Shown: positions 1-26,860 of the stretch, piece by piece
Position numbering within the stretch: position 1 is the first letter of the stretch
Layout of the letters: each line of letters opens with the position of its first letter
Position numbers and translations under genes: made by a program
NCBI GenBank assembly: GCA_030062745.1
Contig: CP099839.1
Location: 43,077,891 to 43,141,890, forward strand
Length of the DNA: 64,000 nucleotides
Origin: Capitulum mitella
Taxonomy: Eukaryota > Arthropoda > Thecostraca > Pollicipedomorpha > Pollicipedidae
Direction of reading: 5' to 3'
The notes under the pieces: model-generated
What the model saw: the letters and a program-made list of their open reading frames with translations, nothing else
Told to the model about the DNA's origin: nothing
Databases searched by the model: none

Positions 1-545
1 CAACCTCATGTGTTGAACTGTGACGCCTAAGGCCAGGACAGTGTTAGAATTTGTGGTCGAAAAACTTGCGATGCCGTTAATAAGATCCAACAACTGACAA
101 GTGTACCATGAGAGTGACAACTTCGAAATTGGTTTGAGACGAAAGATGACAGTTTGGTGTATCCGGTATGATGCAGCATACAATAAAGGTCATCTTGGAG
201 AAGCCTGGAAGAGTTTTGGAACCTCCTGTTGTGAAGCTGTGGCCAGATGGTTGGCTGCGATAGACAGAGGTTATCAGTGCTACTGTATTCCTGGCCGCTC
301 TATCCCACTCGTATTCATATCTCTCTCTTCCGTCTTGCGCTGCTTCAGTTTGTCGTCACATGCTGATCGCGGGACTTGATCCTTACGTCTCATATTGCTA
401 GCAGCTCGGCGAACAGCAGCAGCGCTCGGCCGGCGCCCGGCGGGCCGGTCCGTCTTATGTTAAACTCGTCATTATCGCGTCATTGACGTTACAGCGTTTG
501 TGGGATTGGCACGTTTTTGGCACTGGTACATACATAATTAATTTG

Positions 546-618
546 GTGCGTGAGGAAACATTAGATTTTCAATCCCAAGGGGTCCATGGGCCCTTGGTCC
601 CCCCGGCTACACCCATGC
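546..618 (+). mobile_element. MITE fragment (right half)
   Basis: The pattern of GAGGAAACATTAGATTTTC, a C-rich run, CATGG, CCCTTGG and GGCTAC matches the right half of the element at 44649-44853. Truncated. Confidence 0.45.
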
Positions 619-1062
619 TTTTTGGTATACTAATCGAATGTGTCATTCAGAGGGAGGAACGTCATAAGAAAAGTATTTTCCAACCGGGTACTCTCTTCAG
701 GATCAGACGTACTTGTTTTGAGATCACGATATTAGTGTATTTCATCCCTTTTATAGAACGCTGCGTATCAAATAATAGGGATACAAAAATAAATGTGCGC
801 AAGGGTGTGATCAAGGCCCTCTAAGAGGAGGTCTGGTCACCAAGCGCTTTGTTTACACTCTGCGCAAGCCGCTGTGTGACGTCACTGGGAGTGGCACCAT
901 CGGCGCCCGCCATGGGCATTGAATAAGCAGCCCAGACATCGGCCGCCGGACGCTTGTGCTTCATCTTCACCCCGATTTTAACGGACACAATATCACGCGG
1001 TATGCCATGTTTTCATGAAAGCCAAGTAATAATCTGTAAGAAGGTTGCATGTATTATGTGAT

Positions 1063-1105
1063 TGCCGTGTCGGTGGCTCAGTTGGTTAAGCGTCTGTTGC
1101 CGCTA
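1063..1105 (+). repeat. tRNA-derived SINE head fragment
   Basis: TGGCTCAGTTGG is a perfect Pol III A box (TRGCNNAGYNGG), followed by TTAAGCG as in tRNA. No B box follows in the expected range, so this is a truncated SINE head or tRNA relic, not a tRNA gene. Confidence 0.4.
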
Positions 1106-2274
1106 CCCACCATGGTCGGGGGGCAGAACAGCAGGGCCATGCCCCCCCCAAACAGAAAAACTAGGCAAGTTGACACAGTTCTGGAATCTGAAGAAAATGT
1201 AAGCAGCTTTTATGGAGAACAGTTTGCTTTAAAACTATCTTTGTGGTAAAATGAAGCAGAATTCAATGAGTTTTTTTAATCAGTCCACCTTTTTGGAACC
1301 TGGCCCTCCAGACTAGCAAAAACCAGTGCTCTGGATTCACCCTTGGCCACAAATCTAATACCATGACATGCATAATGGAAGATTTTTGGATGACAATGCA
1401 CCATTGACAACGCACCATAAGTCACCAACACTTAGATGCGATAGGTGTGGCCATAATCACAAGCCTTAAATGTTGTTATAAAATGCCACAGAAACATCAC
1501 AACATTGGCAGGTAATGGCAAGTCATAAGGCATCACTCAAATCATGCCTGCCCTGTGCTGCCAATCCCAATTTAAGGTCATTGCCAGTGCCAGGTCCCAG
1601 CCACAAACCAGTAAAAGTGAAAATGTCCTGGTATACGGGGTATCACAAACGTCAACATGAGGGTCCCGTCACTGGAAAATCCAATCCTTTCACATGGGCA
1701 TTTGGCTTTTTGAGCTTCCCAAACTGCCTCATCGCTTACTGCCGTCAAGGTCAATTTCCGACGTGGTGTGATACCAGAACTGGCCTAAATAAAAAATCAC
1801 TTGTGGCAACAATTTCTTTACAACAGGCAGGCAAAAAGCACTTTAAGAGCGCACAAACTGCGACGCAACCGGACCCGCCGCTTCGGAGCACAGTCAACCG
1901 CTACCAGTGGCCCCTGGATTGTTTACGTTGGACTCCCAGCGACTCCCTCCCAGTGGCGTCACTCCGGGGTTGTTGCTAGCAAAAAAAAAACTTTCCTATG
2001 GCCGATAACACTGGTGACAATCCCCAGGGTGTACTCTCTGCGGGGCTGCGGACGACATGTTCCCTGCAGTTTTCCAGAAGTGGTGATTTGTCTCTAGGGG
2101 TGAAGGAGCGCGGCGAGAAGTGGGGGGAATCATTTGTCCAGGGCGCCAACCTCCATGGGGGGTCGATCTCCAGCAATGGAGTCGTCTATTTAGAATGAAA
2201 TTGGTAGTTTACTGGCATGTTTGCAGACATAAAGGCGCTTATATCAATGCATTTTTTATTTAGATGTATGTATG

Positions 2275-2990
2275 AATCCCACACGAGCGCCTGGTCTGCA
2301 GACGGGATCCCAAATATATGAAGGGCGCCTGATGTATAGCGGAGGGAGCGTCTGCCGTGAAAGCGACGCCTGCGTCGTAGACTTGTCTGGTCTGTGAGGT
2401 GTCCCTTACGCGCGCATAGCCTGTAAGGGGGCACCACATGAGGAGCACCTGATGGGTAGGGAGCGCCTTTCTCGCCAAGGGCGCCGAGCCCCTGAGGATC
2501 GCCTGATCTTCACGGGGCCGCCTGGCCTGCATCGTATATGGCTGTATCGTAGACGCGTCTGGTCTTTGAGGTGTACGCTACTGGCGCTTGGTCTGTAGAG
2601 AGGGTGCCACATACATGAAGAGTGTCTGATGTGTACGGGGAGTGTCGCTGGCCAAGAGCGCCGAGGCCCGAGGGGCGCCTGATTGCCAGAGGTGTAAGGG
2701 GCGCCTCACTCGCCAAAGGCGCCGAGTCCCCGAAGGGCGCCCTATTTGTACGGTGGGGGGAGGGGCGCCTAGCCGATAAAGGGCGCTTACATGGTAGACT
2801 TGTCTAGTACGCGAGGGAAGCCAAATTCTTCAGAAGCGTCTCGTCTGTGCAAGAAGTAGGCGCGCTTAGCCTGCATGGGGAGCTGGACATTTCAGAGTTA
2901 CCTGGCTCGTACGAAAGTGTTTGCCTGAAAGGGGCGCCGTGTCCACGAGAAGTGGTTGATCAATGTATGGGGGGGGGCGCCTGGAGGCTG
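2275..2990. repeat. degenerate GGCGCC-rich tandem array
   Basis: Blocks of about 40-60 bp sharing AGGGGCGCCT, CGCCAAGGGCGCCGAG and CTGATGTGTA recur at least ten times with heavy drift. Open frames on both strands follow from the repeat and show no domain. Confidence 0.6.
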
Positions 2991-2998
2991 ATGGTTAC

Positions 2999-4275
2999 TT
3001 AACTCGCCATTGACGGGGGGGGACGTTTAACGCTCTCCTGGCGCATTTTCTAAATGTCTCCGAAATGAGTGACTGCAGAGCGTTGAAACTTTTCGTACCT
3101 TTCTTCGCATCAATTTGGCACATACCGACAAAATTTGGTGATTAAGGTCATCCTGGGTCATGTTAACATGACGTCATAAAGACGACCATGTTTTGTGGTT
3201 TGCCGCACAGTTTTACCTCGTTTCGTAGTGACAGTTAAAATTCTTCGGCATGGCGAAGGTAGCTTGTTTTGTATGTCATAGAGACACGAGAGGTCGATAT
3301 ATGTCACTTGTGACCTCATACTAAGTCATCTTAGGTCAAGTATTTATGCGGAAATTTTTAATTTTAGATGACATATACATAATAAGAAGGGAAAGAAGGG
3401 AGGCATTTCGATGATGTTTGATACAAAGGAAGTTTTTTTCCGGCCCGGGGTGATAAGATGTGTAATTCAAAGGCTATGAGGATATTGTATGGAGAACTCA
3501 TGTGGCAGGCTCTTGCAACAATGTAGCATTTGTTTACGGTTTGATTTTTGGTAGTTCTTTACCAGTGTCAGCTTAATGAGTATGTTTGTGGTGTCTGTTT
3601 GACGCTCCTGGTGACCGATGTAAAAATATCGTCTTTGCATCTTTGCATCTTTGCACAACGTTCCGTGAAGTGAAAGTGTGCAATAAGAGCCAAACTGACT
3701 TGTTGGGTCGTCTAGAGGCTCCAGATCAAGGCCACTAGTGTGTTCGCGTTACTCCGAATTTCAAAATACAAAATGTTGCAATATTGCAAGTGTACGCAAA
3801 TCGGAGCCCTTTAAACCCCTTACTTGTGTTTAAAGCTCTTTAAAAGTGTCTTTTTTAGAATCCCCGCGCAAAATTAAGCCAGAAACATGTATGACATGAC
3901 CCGTTTGCACAGACGTTACATTTGACCTAGCCTGTGACCTTGGTGTTTGATGGCCTTGAGTCAGGTACCACTCAGCATAATACGCCAAGCCTCTTGAGAT
4001 AAATTGCCATCGAAACATCAGTCTCGGTCTGTTTTCCATTGTGATCAGGCAACTCTGAACAAAAGGATCACTTTTGGATCTTTGACCTGACCTGCGACGT
4101 CATCAGTGTCCCTAAAGTTAAAAAATATGTGTCACATGATCGCACGGACCGGTGCTATCGATTGCCGTTTAAATCATCCAGATCGAGCCATTGGTTTTCG
4201 AGAGAAACGGGGCGTTAAACGCCCCCCCCCCAATCAGTGGAAGATGGCAAAATACCCCAGTCAGTACCGGGTTAA
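2999..4275. mobile_element. TTAA-flanked DNA element, family C
   Basis: Flanked by TTAA at 2999-3002 and 4272-4275. The ends are roughly inverted: CTCGCCATTGACGGGG and, on the other strand, CCCGGTACTGACTGGGG. Further in, GGGGGGG(A)CGTTTAACGC is also inverted. No transposase visible. TTAA targets suggest piggyBac-type mobilisation. Confidence 0.5.
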
Positions 4276-5784
4276 GATTTGAAAAGGCCCTTCCTCTCCA
4301 ATCAAAAGAAAAGGAGAACTCCTAGGATTTGTTATTTGTTGGGGATCAGCTTCAAGAGACGTTTTTTTATTTTCCTTCGAAATTTTGTTTTCTTTTTTTT
4401 TTGCTGTGGCGTAAAGGGGGCGCCGCACCACGGGCCCAAAAAGTGGGGAACATGCCCCCCGGTAACCCATGTTTGTCCCCCCAAATTTTAAGGTATGTCT
4501 TGCATCACCGGTCGCCACATGCACGTCTCATACACTGGTCAAGACGCAGGTTTCCGATTACACTGTATTCTGAGCCGACAGGCAGCGGGAAGAGGACCTC
4601 GCTCCGTTAATCCCTCCTGCCCGGCGTCGCCCGCACAACTGCCTGCCACTCGGCTCGTCACATGGCCGGCCGGCCGGCCACACACAATGACATCGGGACA
4701 TTTTTTTCTGCGGGAAGCGCGGCTGACGGGGTCCGCAGCACCGGAAATCGCCAAATCTGACACCAAAGCCCGCCGCACCAGAAGACGCCGAACCTCACTC
4801 CAGCCATGGATTACTGGGTAATCCATTCGCCAACGTAGCCAGACCGTCCGGCGGGAGCGCCGTCGGCGGAGTGAGCGGCGCTCCTGACGGCCCACACAAA
4901 GGCCGCCACGCCGAAAGATACCAGCCCGACTCCCCATCCGGACGACCCCCCACTGAACGGCGCCCTTGGCGAGACTGACCACGGGTTACAGGCGGCCTCC
5001 CGCTGATTACAGGCGGCCCGCCATAGCTGCGCGCCGGCCGGACTGGCCGGTTCGTTGGGAACAAAAGCGTATTTCCCACCGGCGAAACAACTTCGTGAAC
5101 TTTGAATCCTACAAAAGCGATTTTAACCGCAGTTTGTCACGCATCGCCCAAAAACAGCGATATTTACCCCGCCCAAACTGTTCTTGGTGGTCTGCAATCA
5201 GGTTGTCCCCTTCCCCAATTTCTGAACCGTGCTTCATCCATGAATGTGCGCTTAAGACTATGTCACTTCTTTCACTGAAACATTGCAGGCGCATAGTGAT
5301 ATGTGTTAAGACGACTACTTTGAACAATATCGAAAATTTGACGAAAAATCGGCATTGCCTCAGCGGCCCGAATGTTTGTTTCTTTTTTGTGGGTTAGGAC
5401 GCACGGCCTCTTGGGCTCAAGTGTCGGTTGGATCCCAAGTGTTCCAAGTCAAGTCTTATGTCTCGTCGGACGTCAGTCAGTCATCCGAAAAACACGCCAC
5501 GAAGTAGAGCAAATTTCCTTCACGTTATGCTGCAGGAACTGGAATGGAGCGAGCCTTTACTGCGAATAAGGTACGGGGAACAAAAACGAGATGATGCTGA
5601 AATGTGTGGGCTGCGTATTCTTGACTCACTAAGTGTACAACAAAAGAACATCCCGTCTGGATTTTTGTGTTGTCGGTAGTGCAGGTAAAAACTGAGTCAT
5701 AGCTTCCAGCGTCAGATGGTTGATGTGTCTGTGAAGTTCTCATCATCCAAGAGGCGCCAGCGTTGAGCTTGTGAATTTACGAGA
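4276..5784. other. intergenic, GC-rich patch 4500-5080
   Basis: The GC-rich block at 4500-5080 (GGCCGGCCGGCC near 4666) gives overlapping low-complexity frames on both strands. A promoter is possible but no gene is visible. 5388-5430 resembles the 3' part of the SINE at 29100-29271 (GGGTTAGGACGCAC, TTGGGCTCAAG). Confidence 0.4.
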
Positions 5785-7001
5785 TTAACCCGCGTCCGAC
5801 TGTGGGTCGGCGCCACGCACGTCCGACTGGGGGGACCGTTGACCGTCCTCCAACTCACGAACGGTTAGTCGCACGATAAAAATAAGCACACCGTCGGAAA
5901 CCTCGTTACGAGTAGAGCTCGAAACTGCTCTGATTTTTAGTTTTGGATAATATGTAAGCCACTTACGTCCTAGATATGTTTCTTATAGACGTCTGCATGA
6001 GATCGAGAAACGGCCTGGACCTCAAAGGCCGTGACTAATAAAGTCTAGATAAAGGTACCAGTGGACAGGTAAAAGTCTGCAGATGCCGATACACGTCTAA
6101 TTTCTCTGACTTGTGGAATATGTACGCGGAAACGTTGAGTTAAATACACGGGGAATTTTGCACCGCTGAACGGCGGGCGCCGCCGACGAAAGCGGTATGA
6201 AATTAACGGGAACTAATTTTAGCGCTCTTCTATTTTCGCGAAATATGCCATTCCAAGCGTCGTTTCTCGATCCTATTGGTTCTTGGGGTGATTTCTCATG
6301 CTTAAATTTGGAAAAAACTCAACAGTTATTAATCTACACAACTGATGGAGGTTCATTCGTGAAAGTCTGTCTGTTTCCAAAATACGCTACTTTTCTAAAC
6401 TTTTTGAACTTCTTGGCATTAGTTGCAACTGTGCGAGTCAGTTCGGCTAGCTTTAACCCGATCTGAGTCAACCATCGCCGATTTTGATGGCAGTGCATTT
6501 CGACTCATAACAGTTATTCATGACCTGACCTTAAGTCAGTGATCGGAGGTCATTGGAACTATGCCCATTCACGGAACCTGGATGTCTGGATCTCCCCTCA
6601 CTCAAATTGTTTTAAAAATTCCTTCAGTTTTCGAAAGAAGGACGACTTATGTTGAAAACAGGCTTGGCGTTAAGCCAATGACTCGGACATTCCGAAAAGT
6701 CTGAGATAGAAGATTTGTTGCATTTATCAAAGCCTCTAAACCTTGAAAGTTTTATTCTAATATCATGTTTTGCAAAAAGTTACAGGAATCTAAACTATTT
6801 TGGGCATAGGTCCACGACCTAATCTAGGTCACACGTTTTACTTGACCTTAGGTCAAAAATTGGATATAAGTGTAAAAATGATCAAGCAAAATGTACACAA
6901 AGTTTCGTGGTGCTGCATTTGTTCGTTCTCTCGCAATCTCGGAAAAAATCCTAAGGGGGAGGGCGGTCATCCTCCCTACCCCCGAGTCGAGGACGGGTTA
7001 A
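5785..7001 (+). mobile_element. TTAA-flanked DNA element, family B, complete copy
   Basis: TTAA at 5785-5788 and 6998-7001. Left end CCCGCGTCCGACTGTGGG, right end on the opposite strand CCCGTCCTCGACTCGGGG. About 1.2 kb, no transposase, so non-autonomous. It serves as the empty-site reference for the nested copy at 22569. Confidence 0.75.
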
Positions 7002-7025
7002 ATGTGAATCTTGCTACGAGGGTCA

Positions 7026-7130
7026 ATTATGTGAGTGGTTAGCATGATCGCTATTGTAATCTTAGACGCTTTACAGATTCGGTGGGGGGTTGGCAGTCTG
7101 GCGTTCAAACCGTTTGCCCATAGGGTATAA
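7026..7130 (+). repeat. possible tRNA-derived SINE
   Basis: GTGGTTAGCATGATCGC resembles an A box and GGCGTTCAAACC a B box about 60 bp later. It lies just outside the family B element. No duplication seen. Confidence 0.35.
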
Positions 7131-7959
7131 AATCTTTTTCGAAACTTGCAGGAGGCATGCAAGGCAACAAGCGCCATAAAAGACATCAGCACCGTCTCGA
7201 TGTACATAAACTCAGATTCTCTCCGCTGTCCCAATACGGTAATGGAATGGAGTTCTTTTAATACCTTGTGGTGCGTCAAACAGAATTTAAAACAAATGGA
7301 TGCATTTATCATTGCGCACTTAAAACAGAAAAAATCGTCATACAGTAGTATAAAAAGTAGGAACCCCTGTCATCCGCACAGCTGTTATAATGTGTCCGAC
7401 ATGAAACGTGAATAATTCTTAAAAACTCGCATAAAAAATGTGTTCCGTATATTATGCCTAAACGGCTTGGTCCCCGAAAACCAGCTTAAAGATTTGTGCA
7501 TGAAAATATGGAAACAAGCGTTGTGTCACAAAACAATAAGGAAACGTTATTTTCTGCATAGCACATTTCAGCGAGTAAACTAGTCTCATCTTATCGAGAC
7601 ACAGAGTAAACTAAAATAAAAAGACCTTTCCTTTATTCATTTTTCGCCCGAAGTTGGGCCCTCTTTGAACAAACTGAAACAAGCCAACTGAAACATGTTC
7701 ATTTGCAGCCCTTTCCTTCATTTCCATTGACGGCCTGCTAAGAGACCCCACCTTACATCGTTCCTCATTCTTATCTACACAGTATATCCCTATCCATGAT
7801 CCCTGTCATTTGTGATGTTGATTGCGACAGCGTATTAATAGCCTTGATGATCTGACAATGTAACTGCACGAAACAAATAATATCTTGATCTAGGAAAAAG
7901 TTTGGAGTACCTTATTGTGACGACTTTCTTGGTTTATGTAAGGTTTTTACTGTCATATT
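7131..7959. other. intergenic AT-rich, nothing recognised
   Basis: Low-GC sequence without a recognisable gene or repeat. Confidence 0.4.
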
Positions 7960-8220
7960 GGCAAGTTTTCGAGCGGACAGAGGCAGACCGTTTTCCGGAA
8001 TTCCTCGTGTGCTGCGCACATCGGCACCTCCTCGGAACTCGGGCCGCGGCCGCGCCCGCGGCCGCGCCCCCGTCCCCACCAATGGTGGGCGAGATCGCTG
8101 CGGCGTTAGCCAATCACGGCCTCGCCGCAGTCGCCCTGCTGGTCGTGGTCGGTATGGGGGGTGCGGAGCGCTCCCGCCTGTGCAGTCACTCCGGTAGGCC
8201 CTGCCTGTGCCCAGCTCACT

Positions 8221-22148
<13,928 letters not shown>

Positions 22149-22415
22149 GCGCCGTGCGCTGCGGCAGCTGCGCAGCTCTGGGACGCCAGCAGCGGGCCAC
22201 TCCGGTACTCTGGATGCTGGCCGGGCGCCGCGAGACTGTTGCTGGCAGGCGCCGGCGCGACCGACGGCTGTGTAGTGAGGGCCAACCAGCGTCCAGTAGT
22301 GGGCATGGGCAGCTTTTGGCATTTTTTCAGAGCCAGTGGTCAACACCGTCGGTTGTTTTTAACTCGGTTACGGGCGTATTGAGTTTGGGTGTCAGCATTA
22401 CAGTGTTCATGGAAT

Positions 22416-22421
22416 AATAAA
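22416..22421 (+). promoter_or_regulatory. candidate HPD poly(A) signal
   Basis: AATAAA 268 bp after the HPD stop and before the next transposon at 22569. Position fits a 3' UTR end; no transcript evidence. Confidence 0.5.
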
Positions 22422-22774
22422 CATGATAACAAATCAGGTCATAATATCTTTTTGCCGCACTACGTGGAAATTGTGGACACCGTCAAGTTAGCGATGACAT
22501 CGGCAACGAGAGTTAGGACGTCAGAGGACGTTTAAACTACTACCAATAGCACAGACATGATACGCCACTTAACCCGTCCCCGACTGGGGCAGGGGGCGGT
22601 TGACCGTCCCCCTGAGATTTGTCCGAGATTGCGAGAGAACAAACAAACGCAGAGCCACGAAACTTTGTGCACCTTTTGCTTGATCATTTTTACATCTTGC
22701 ATCAAATTTTGGACCTCAGGTCAAGAAAGGTGTCTGAGCTAGGTCAGGTCAAGTGGACCTGTGCCAAAAAAGGT

Positions 22775-23996
22775 TTAACCCTATTCCCGGCAGGGGGGGC
22801 GGAATCCGCCCCCCCCCTCGGGTTTTTTGCTTGCCAATTCCAGGCTTTTTAACGCAGCTTCACGAAACTTGGCGACTTTTCCTAGCTATTCCTTCTACGC
22901 GCCGTGGCAAAATTTCGAAATTCTATTTTGCTCAGGGGCGGAGCCAGGCAACGTTTTTGGGAGGCACCTCAGGTCATTTTTGGCCATGTTGAGAGTAAAA
23001 GAAAAGTGTCTGCCAAAAACAGAGTTTTTAAGATAGAACTTAAAACTTTATATGAATGTATAGCTAAATAGTTGGGCAATGTGCATATGTAATTTTGTTT
23101 ATCTGAGGTCACTTTACAAGGTCAGGTCAAGGTCAAAAGTCAAAATTTGTTTTTTCGCAATAATTTCGGCGCTATTTTTTCAAATGCCAAACCCGAAATA
23201 TATATGACGTAGAAAGATGCCCTCTACTTGTGTACCAAGTTTCAGCTTGATATCAGGTCGGGTTACGGAGCTATGACCTAAAATGTCAGTGCACGTACCC
23301 TATATCGCAAAAGCCAAAAAATGAATTTTTTGGAATAGAGTGAATTTAATCGATTAAAAACGTCTACAGATAATCTTGAATGCACACGACATCATTCCAG
23401 GTGACCCCAAGGTCACTGGAGGTCATTTAAGGTCAAAGGTCACAAGTTGATCTGAAGAACGTGTGACCATGACAGTTCCCCCTTTTTTATGTCCCTGGCA
23501 CCGCCTATGCTAACATTATACAAACATTGTAATGCGATTTGTACTTCTTTAGCATAACATGACTAGCAGAAGCTAAAAAAGTGTTTTGGCCTCTTTTGTT
23601 CATTCCGTTATTAGAAAACTAATCCCCCTATTTTTAAAACCCTGTGAACGCCCATGAATGTTCTCAAAATTTCAAATTTGCATACCCATGGTAAAAGCCC
23701 TATCTATAATCTCTCGATTGATGCCAGTTTCATCGAAATCGGTCCATAAACAAGGGAGTTATAAGAAGTCAAAAAGTACCCCCCATTTTGACATTTTTGC
23801 CCCCCTATATCCACAAATTTCAAAATTTTGAAAATTTCTTTTTATAAAAATGTAGTTCACGTCACGGCAAATCGATTGCCGTTTGTTGCGATAAAATCGG
23901 ACGAGTAGTTCTCGAGATCTCAGGGGGGGGGGCCGAATCCGCCCCCCCCCTGCCGGGAATCGGCCATACCGTCTAGCCCTCCGGGAATAGGGTTAA
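22775..23996 (+). mobile_element. TTAA-flanked DNA element, family A, copy 3 (nested)
   Basis: TTAA at 22775 and 23993. Flanks on both sides belong to family B; the complete B copy reads through at this point (TAGTTTAGATTCCTG against AGGT-TTAA-TGTCCTG), so the empty site is seen directly. Carries a perfect DR1, AGGTCAAAGGTCA, near 23430. Confidence 0.88.
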
Positions 23997-24799
23997 TGTC
24001 CTGTGACTTTTTCGCAACATATGATATCACAATGAAACTCTTATGTGTTAGAGATTTTCATAAATGCAATAGATCTGGCTATCTCGGATTTTTTGGCAAT
24101 GTCCGGGTCACTGACCTAAGGTCAAGCCTGTTTTCAACACATGTCGTCGTTTTTTCGAAACTGGTGGAATTTTTCGTAGCAGTTTGAGTATCGGGAGATT
24201 CAGGCACCCACTCGCCGTTAATCGGCAAAGTTTCAATGACCTCCGACCACTGACCTGAGGCCAGGCCGCGCGTAACTATCATAAGTCAACATGCACTGCC
24301 ATCAAAATCGGCGATGAATGACTCAGATCGGGTGGAAAATGGCAAAATTGGCTTGCACGGTTTCGAATAATACCAGAAAGCTCGAACAAAAAGTTTAAAA
24401 ATTGCAATGTTTCGCGAATAAGGCTCTATCAGTTATGCACATTGAAAACTACTGAGTTTTTCCGACATTTAAGCACGAGAAACCATCGCACGAACCACTG
24501 GGATCAAAAAACAACACTTGGAAAGACATGACTTCGCGAAAATAAAAGAACGCTAAAATTAGTCCCCGTTAATTTCATACCGCTTTCGTCGGCGGCGCCC
24601 GTCCCGCGGCGGCTCGAAAATTGCCGTGTCTTTAACTTAACTTTTCCGCATATATATTAAACAAATCAGAGAAATTAGACTTGTATCGGAATCTGCGGAC
24701 TTCTACCTGTCTGCTGGTGACCATATCTAGACTTTCTTAGTCACTGCCTTTGAGATCCAGACCGTTTCTCGGTCTCATGCAGGCGGCTATGAGAAAACA

Positions 24800-26660
24800 T
24801 ACTAGCGGGACCAGGCGGCCTGGCGCCACGCTTGGCTCCCCTAGTCCTCGCACTTCGCGCTCGTCCATATACCTCATGAACGTCACAAGTCATTTGCGTA
24901 CCGCGCCGACCGCTATTTGGACAGTTTGCTGTGACGCGCACTTACAGCTCTTTGAGAGTTCAAATTTCGCATTCGAATCCAGTTTTGACCTCATCGAATT
25001 GACGCCGGCACCGTTCCAGGACCACATTGTACGCTTCGTTGTCAAAAAACGGCTTTTGTTTGTTGATCCGAACGTCCGCAGTCTGACTTCCGCAAAGTTC
25101 CTTGGCCAGCACCCGAGGACCGTTTGACAACCGCGCTGAGCTCCGTTCAGTCCGGTTCCAGTTCAACAGCTATTCGAGCTGCACCCAACACTGCTCTACA
25201 ATCGCGCTGCGCGCTCACTGGCACACACACTACGGGTAAAAGAAGCTGACTACCGGCAGCCCCCGGGGCGAAAGCAACCTGACCTTGGCCACGGCCGGGG
25301 AGTTATGCAGAACATTTTGCTGGCACTTGAAAATGGTCTCAGTGCTATTTTCAATTAGCACAGCTGTATTATGAATTATTTTGATCCAGCTTGAGAATGG
25401 AGAAACAGATCTTTCTTTGAGTGGTCATTTTTCCATGGATAAACCACGCATGCGGTGGGCTTGTTATAATTGCGAGTTTAACTTATACGTAGCCCATATG
25501 GTAAATATCTCAAACGGCCAACTCAACTTTAGTGTTTCCAAGACATGCCAGTGAACATTTTCTCACATTCACCTTAAGATTTTGTGACGAACGAACCCGG
25601 TTTCGTCTTGGTGCGACCATCATTTGCCGGATGAGGAACGTCTAACGGGTCCGCCTATGTCCGTCATTGTCGGTTCTGGTGCAGTTCTAACTACTTGTGG
25701 CCAAATGTGCCAGTACCTAAATGCCCTGTGACATTCATTTTGAAACATTTGAAATGCCGGAAATCGACCCCGTCTGAACCACAGCACGATGCCATCATTT
25801 CATTTTAGCTGGTGACAACTGTTCCGTTCACAGAAGAATGACAGGCAAAGTGGGGCGGTCACCCAGTTTCGAATCAGTGCCAACTCGTTTACGATTGCGG
25901 CGTGCAGCGCACTGCATCAACGCCAATCGTGGTCGCGCCGACGATTTTGACGCTCTAGAATGGGAAGGCTTGTGCAGCTGGCTGCTCTGCCGGCGCACGA
26001 GAAAAACGGCCGAAACCGCGGTCTGCATCCGTTCATGTTTCGCGCTTTTGCGAAGTCTTTTAGAGCACGAGATTAGCGAATGGTACCATCGGAACGGCAA
26101 AAGAATGGGTTATCGGCTGGCATGAATTTTAGCCGGAAAATGAGCTTGTGTGATTTTGACATGACAATGTAAAGATAATCGATGGAAAGATTTCCAGGAT
26201 TTTTCAATTGAGCACGTGCCGTGGCTATCCCTTGCGCCACACGAGGTCGACCCCGCAGAACGATTTGCAGCCGGTACCTCGGGGCATAATGTGGCAAAGT
26301 CGCCGAATCACCACGCTCGACGGTTTTATTTGGCCTTACCCTATTCCGCAAAAGCTACAAAACGGCCATTTTTGGCGTTTCCGCGGGCGCCACGTACCAC
26401 GTGACGGTTGCGGCGCGTCACGTTACGCACGATGCGATTCTCCATTCGATTCTGCGTCGAACGCACCCGGTTTCGTGTCGGTTCGACCCGCCGTTGGTCG
26501 GGAAACGAACCGTTGCGGCCGGCGTCGGCGTTTGACCCGTTCGGCCGAAAACACGTACAAACCCCATGGGGGACTCTCATGGGGGCATGGGGGACGCCAC
26601 GTGGCGTCCGGTACCGGCAGAAACGTAAAAATCTAACATAATACATTGCGTCATCAAAAC
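24800..26660. mobile_element. unclassified ~1.86-kb insertion in family B
   Basis: Absent from the complete family B copy. Borders near ACATACTAGCGGGACCAGG and AAAACCCTGGTATAGGACG; ACCAGG/CCTGGT is the only inverted match. Contains open frames up to ~140 codons but no transposase or RT motif I can name. Confidence 0.5.
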
Positions 26661-26860
26661 CCTGGTATAGGACGTAAATGGCTTACAGATTATCCAAAAC
26701 TAAAAATGAGGTCAGTTTCGAACTCTACTCGTCACGAGCTTTCCAACGGTGTGCTTATTTTCATCGTGCAATCAACCGTCGGGAGTCAGAGGAGGCGGTC
26801 AACCGCCCCCCCCCCCAGTCGGGCGCGCATGGTTCCGACCCACGGTCGGGCGCGGATTAA

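Larger units (their letters stand above)
1..2270. other. intergenic, no gene recognised
   Basis: Short open frames with no recognisable domain. Holds a tRNA-like SINE head near 1063 and a fragment at 546-618 that matches the right half of the MITE at 44649. Confidence 0.5.
22569..26860 (-). mobile_element. family B element, reversed, with two nested insertions
   Basis: TTAA at 22569-22572 and 26857-26860; ends match the complete copy at 5785-7001 in reverse orientation. Interrupted by family A copy 3 and by a ~1.86-kb segment (about 24800-26660). Confidence 0.75.

Noticed and set aside
1063..1105. tRNA gene
   Set aside because: Good A box but no B box or cloverleaf; a SINE head is more likely.
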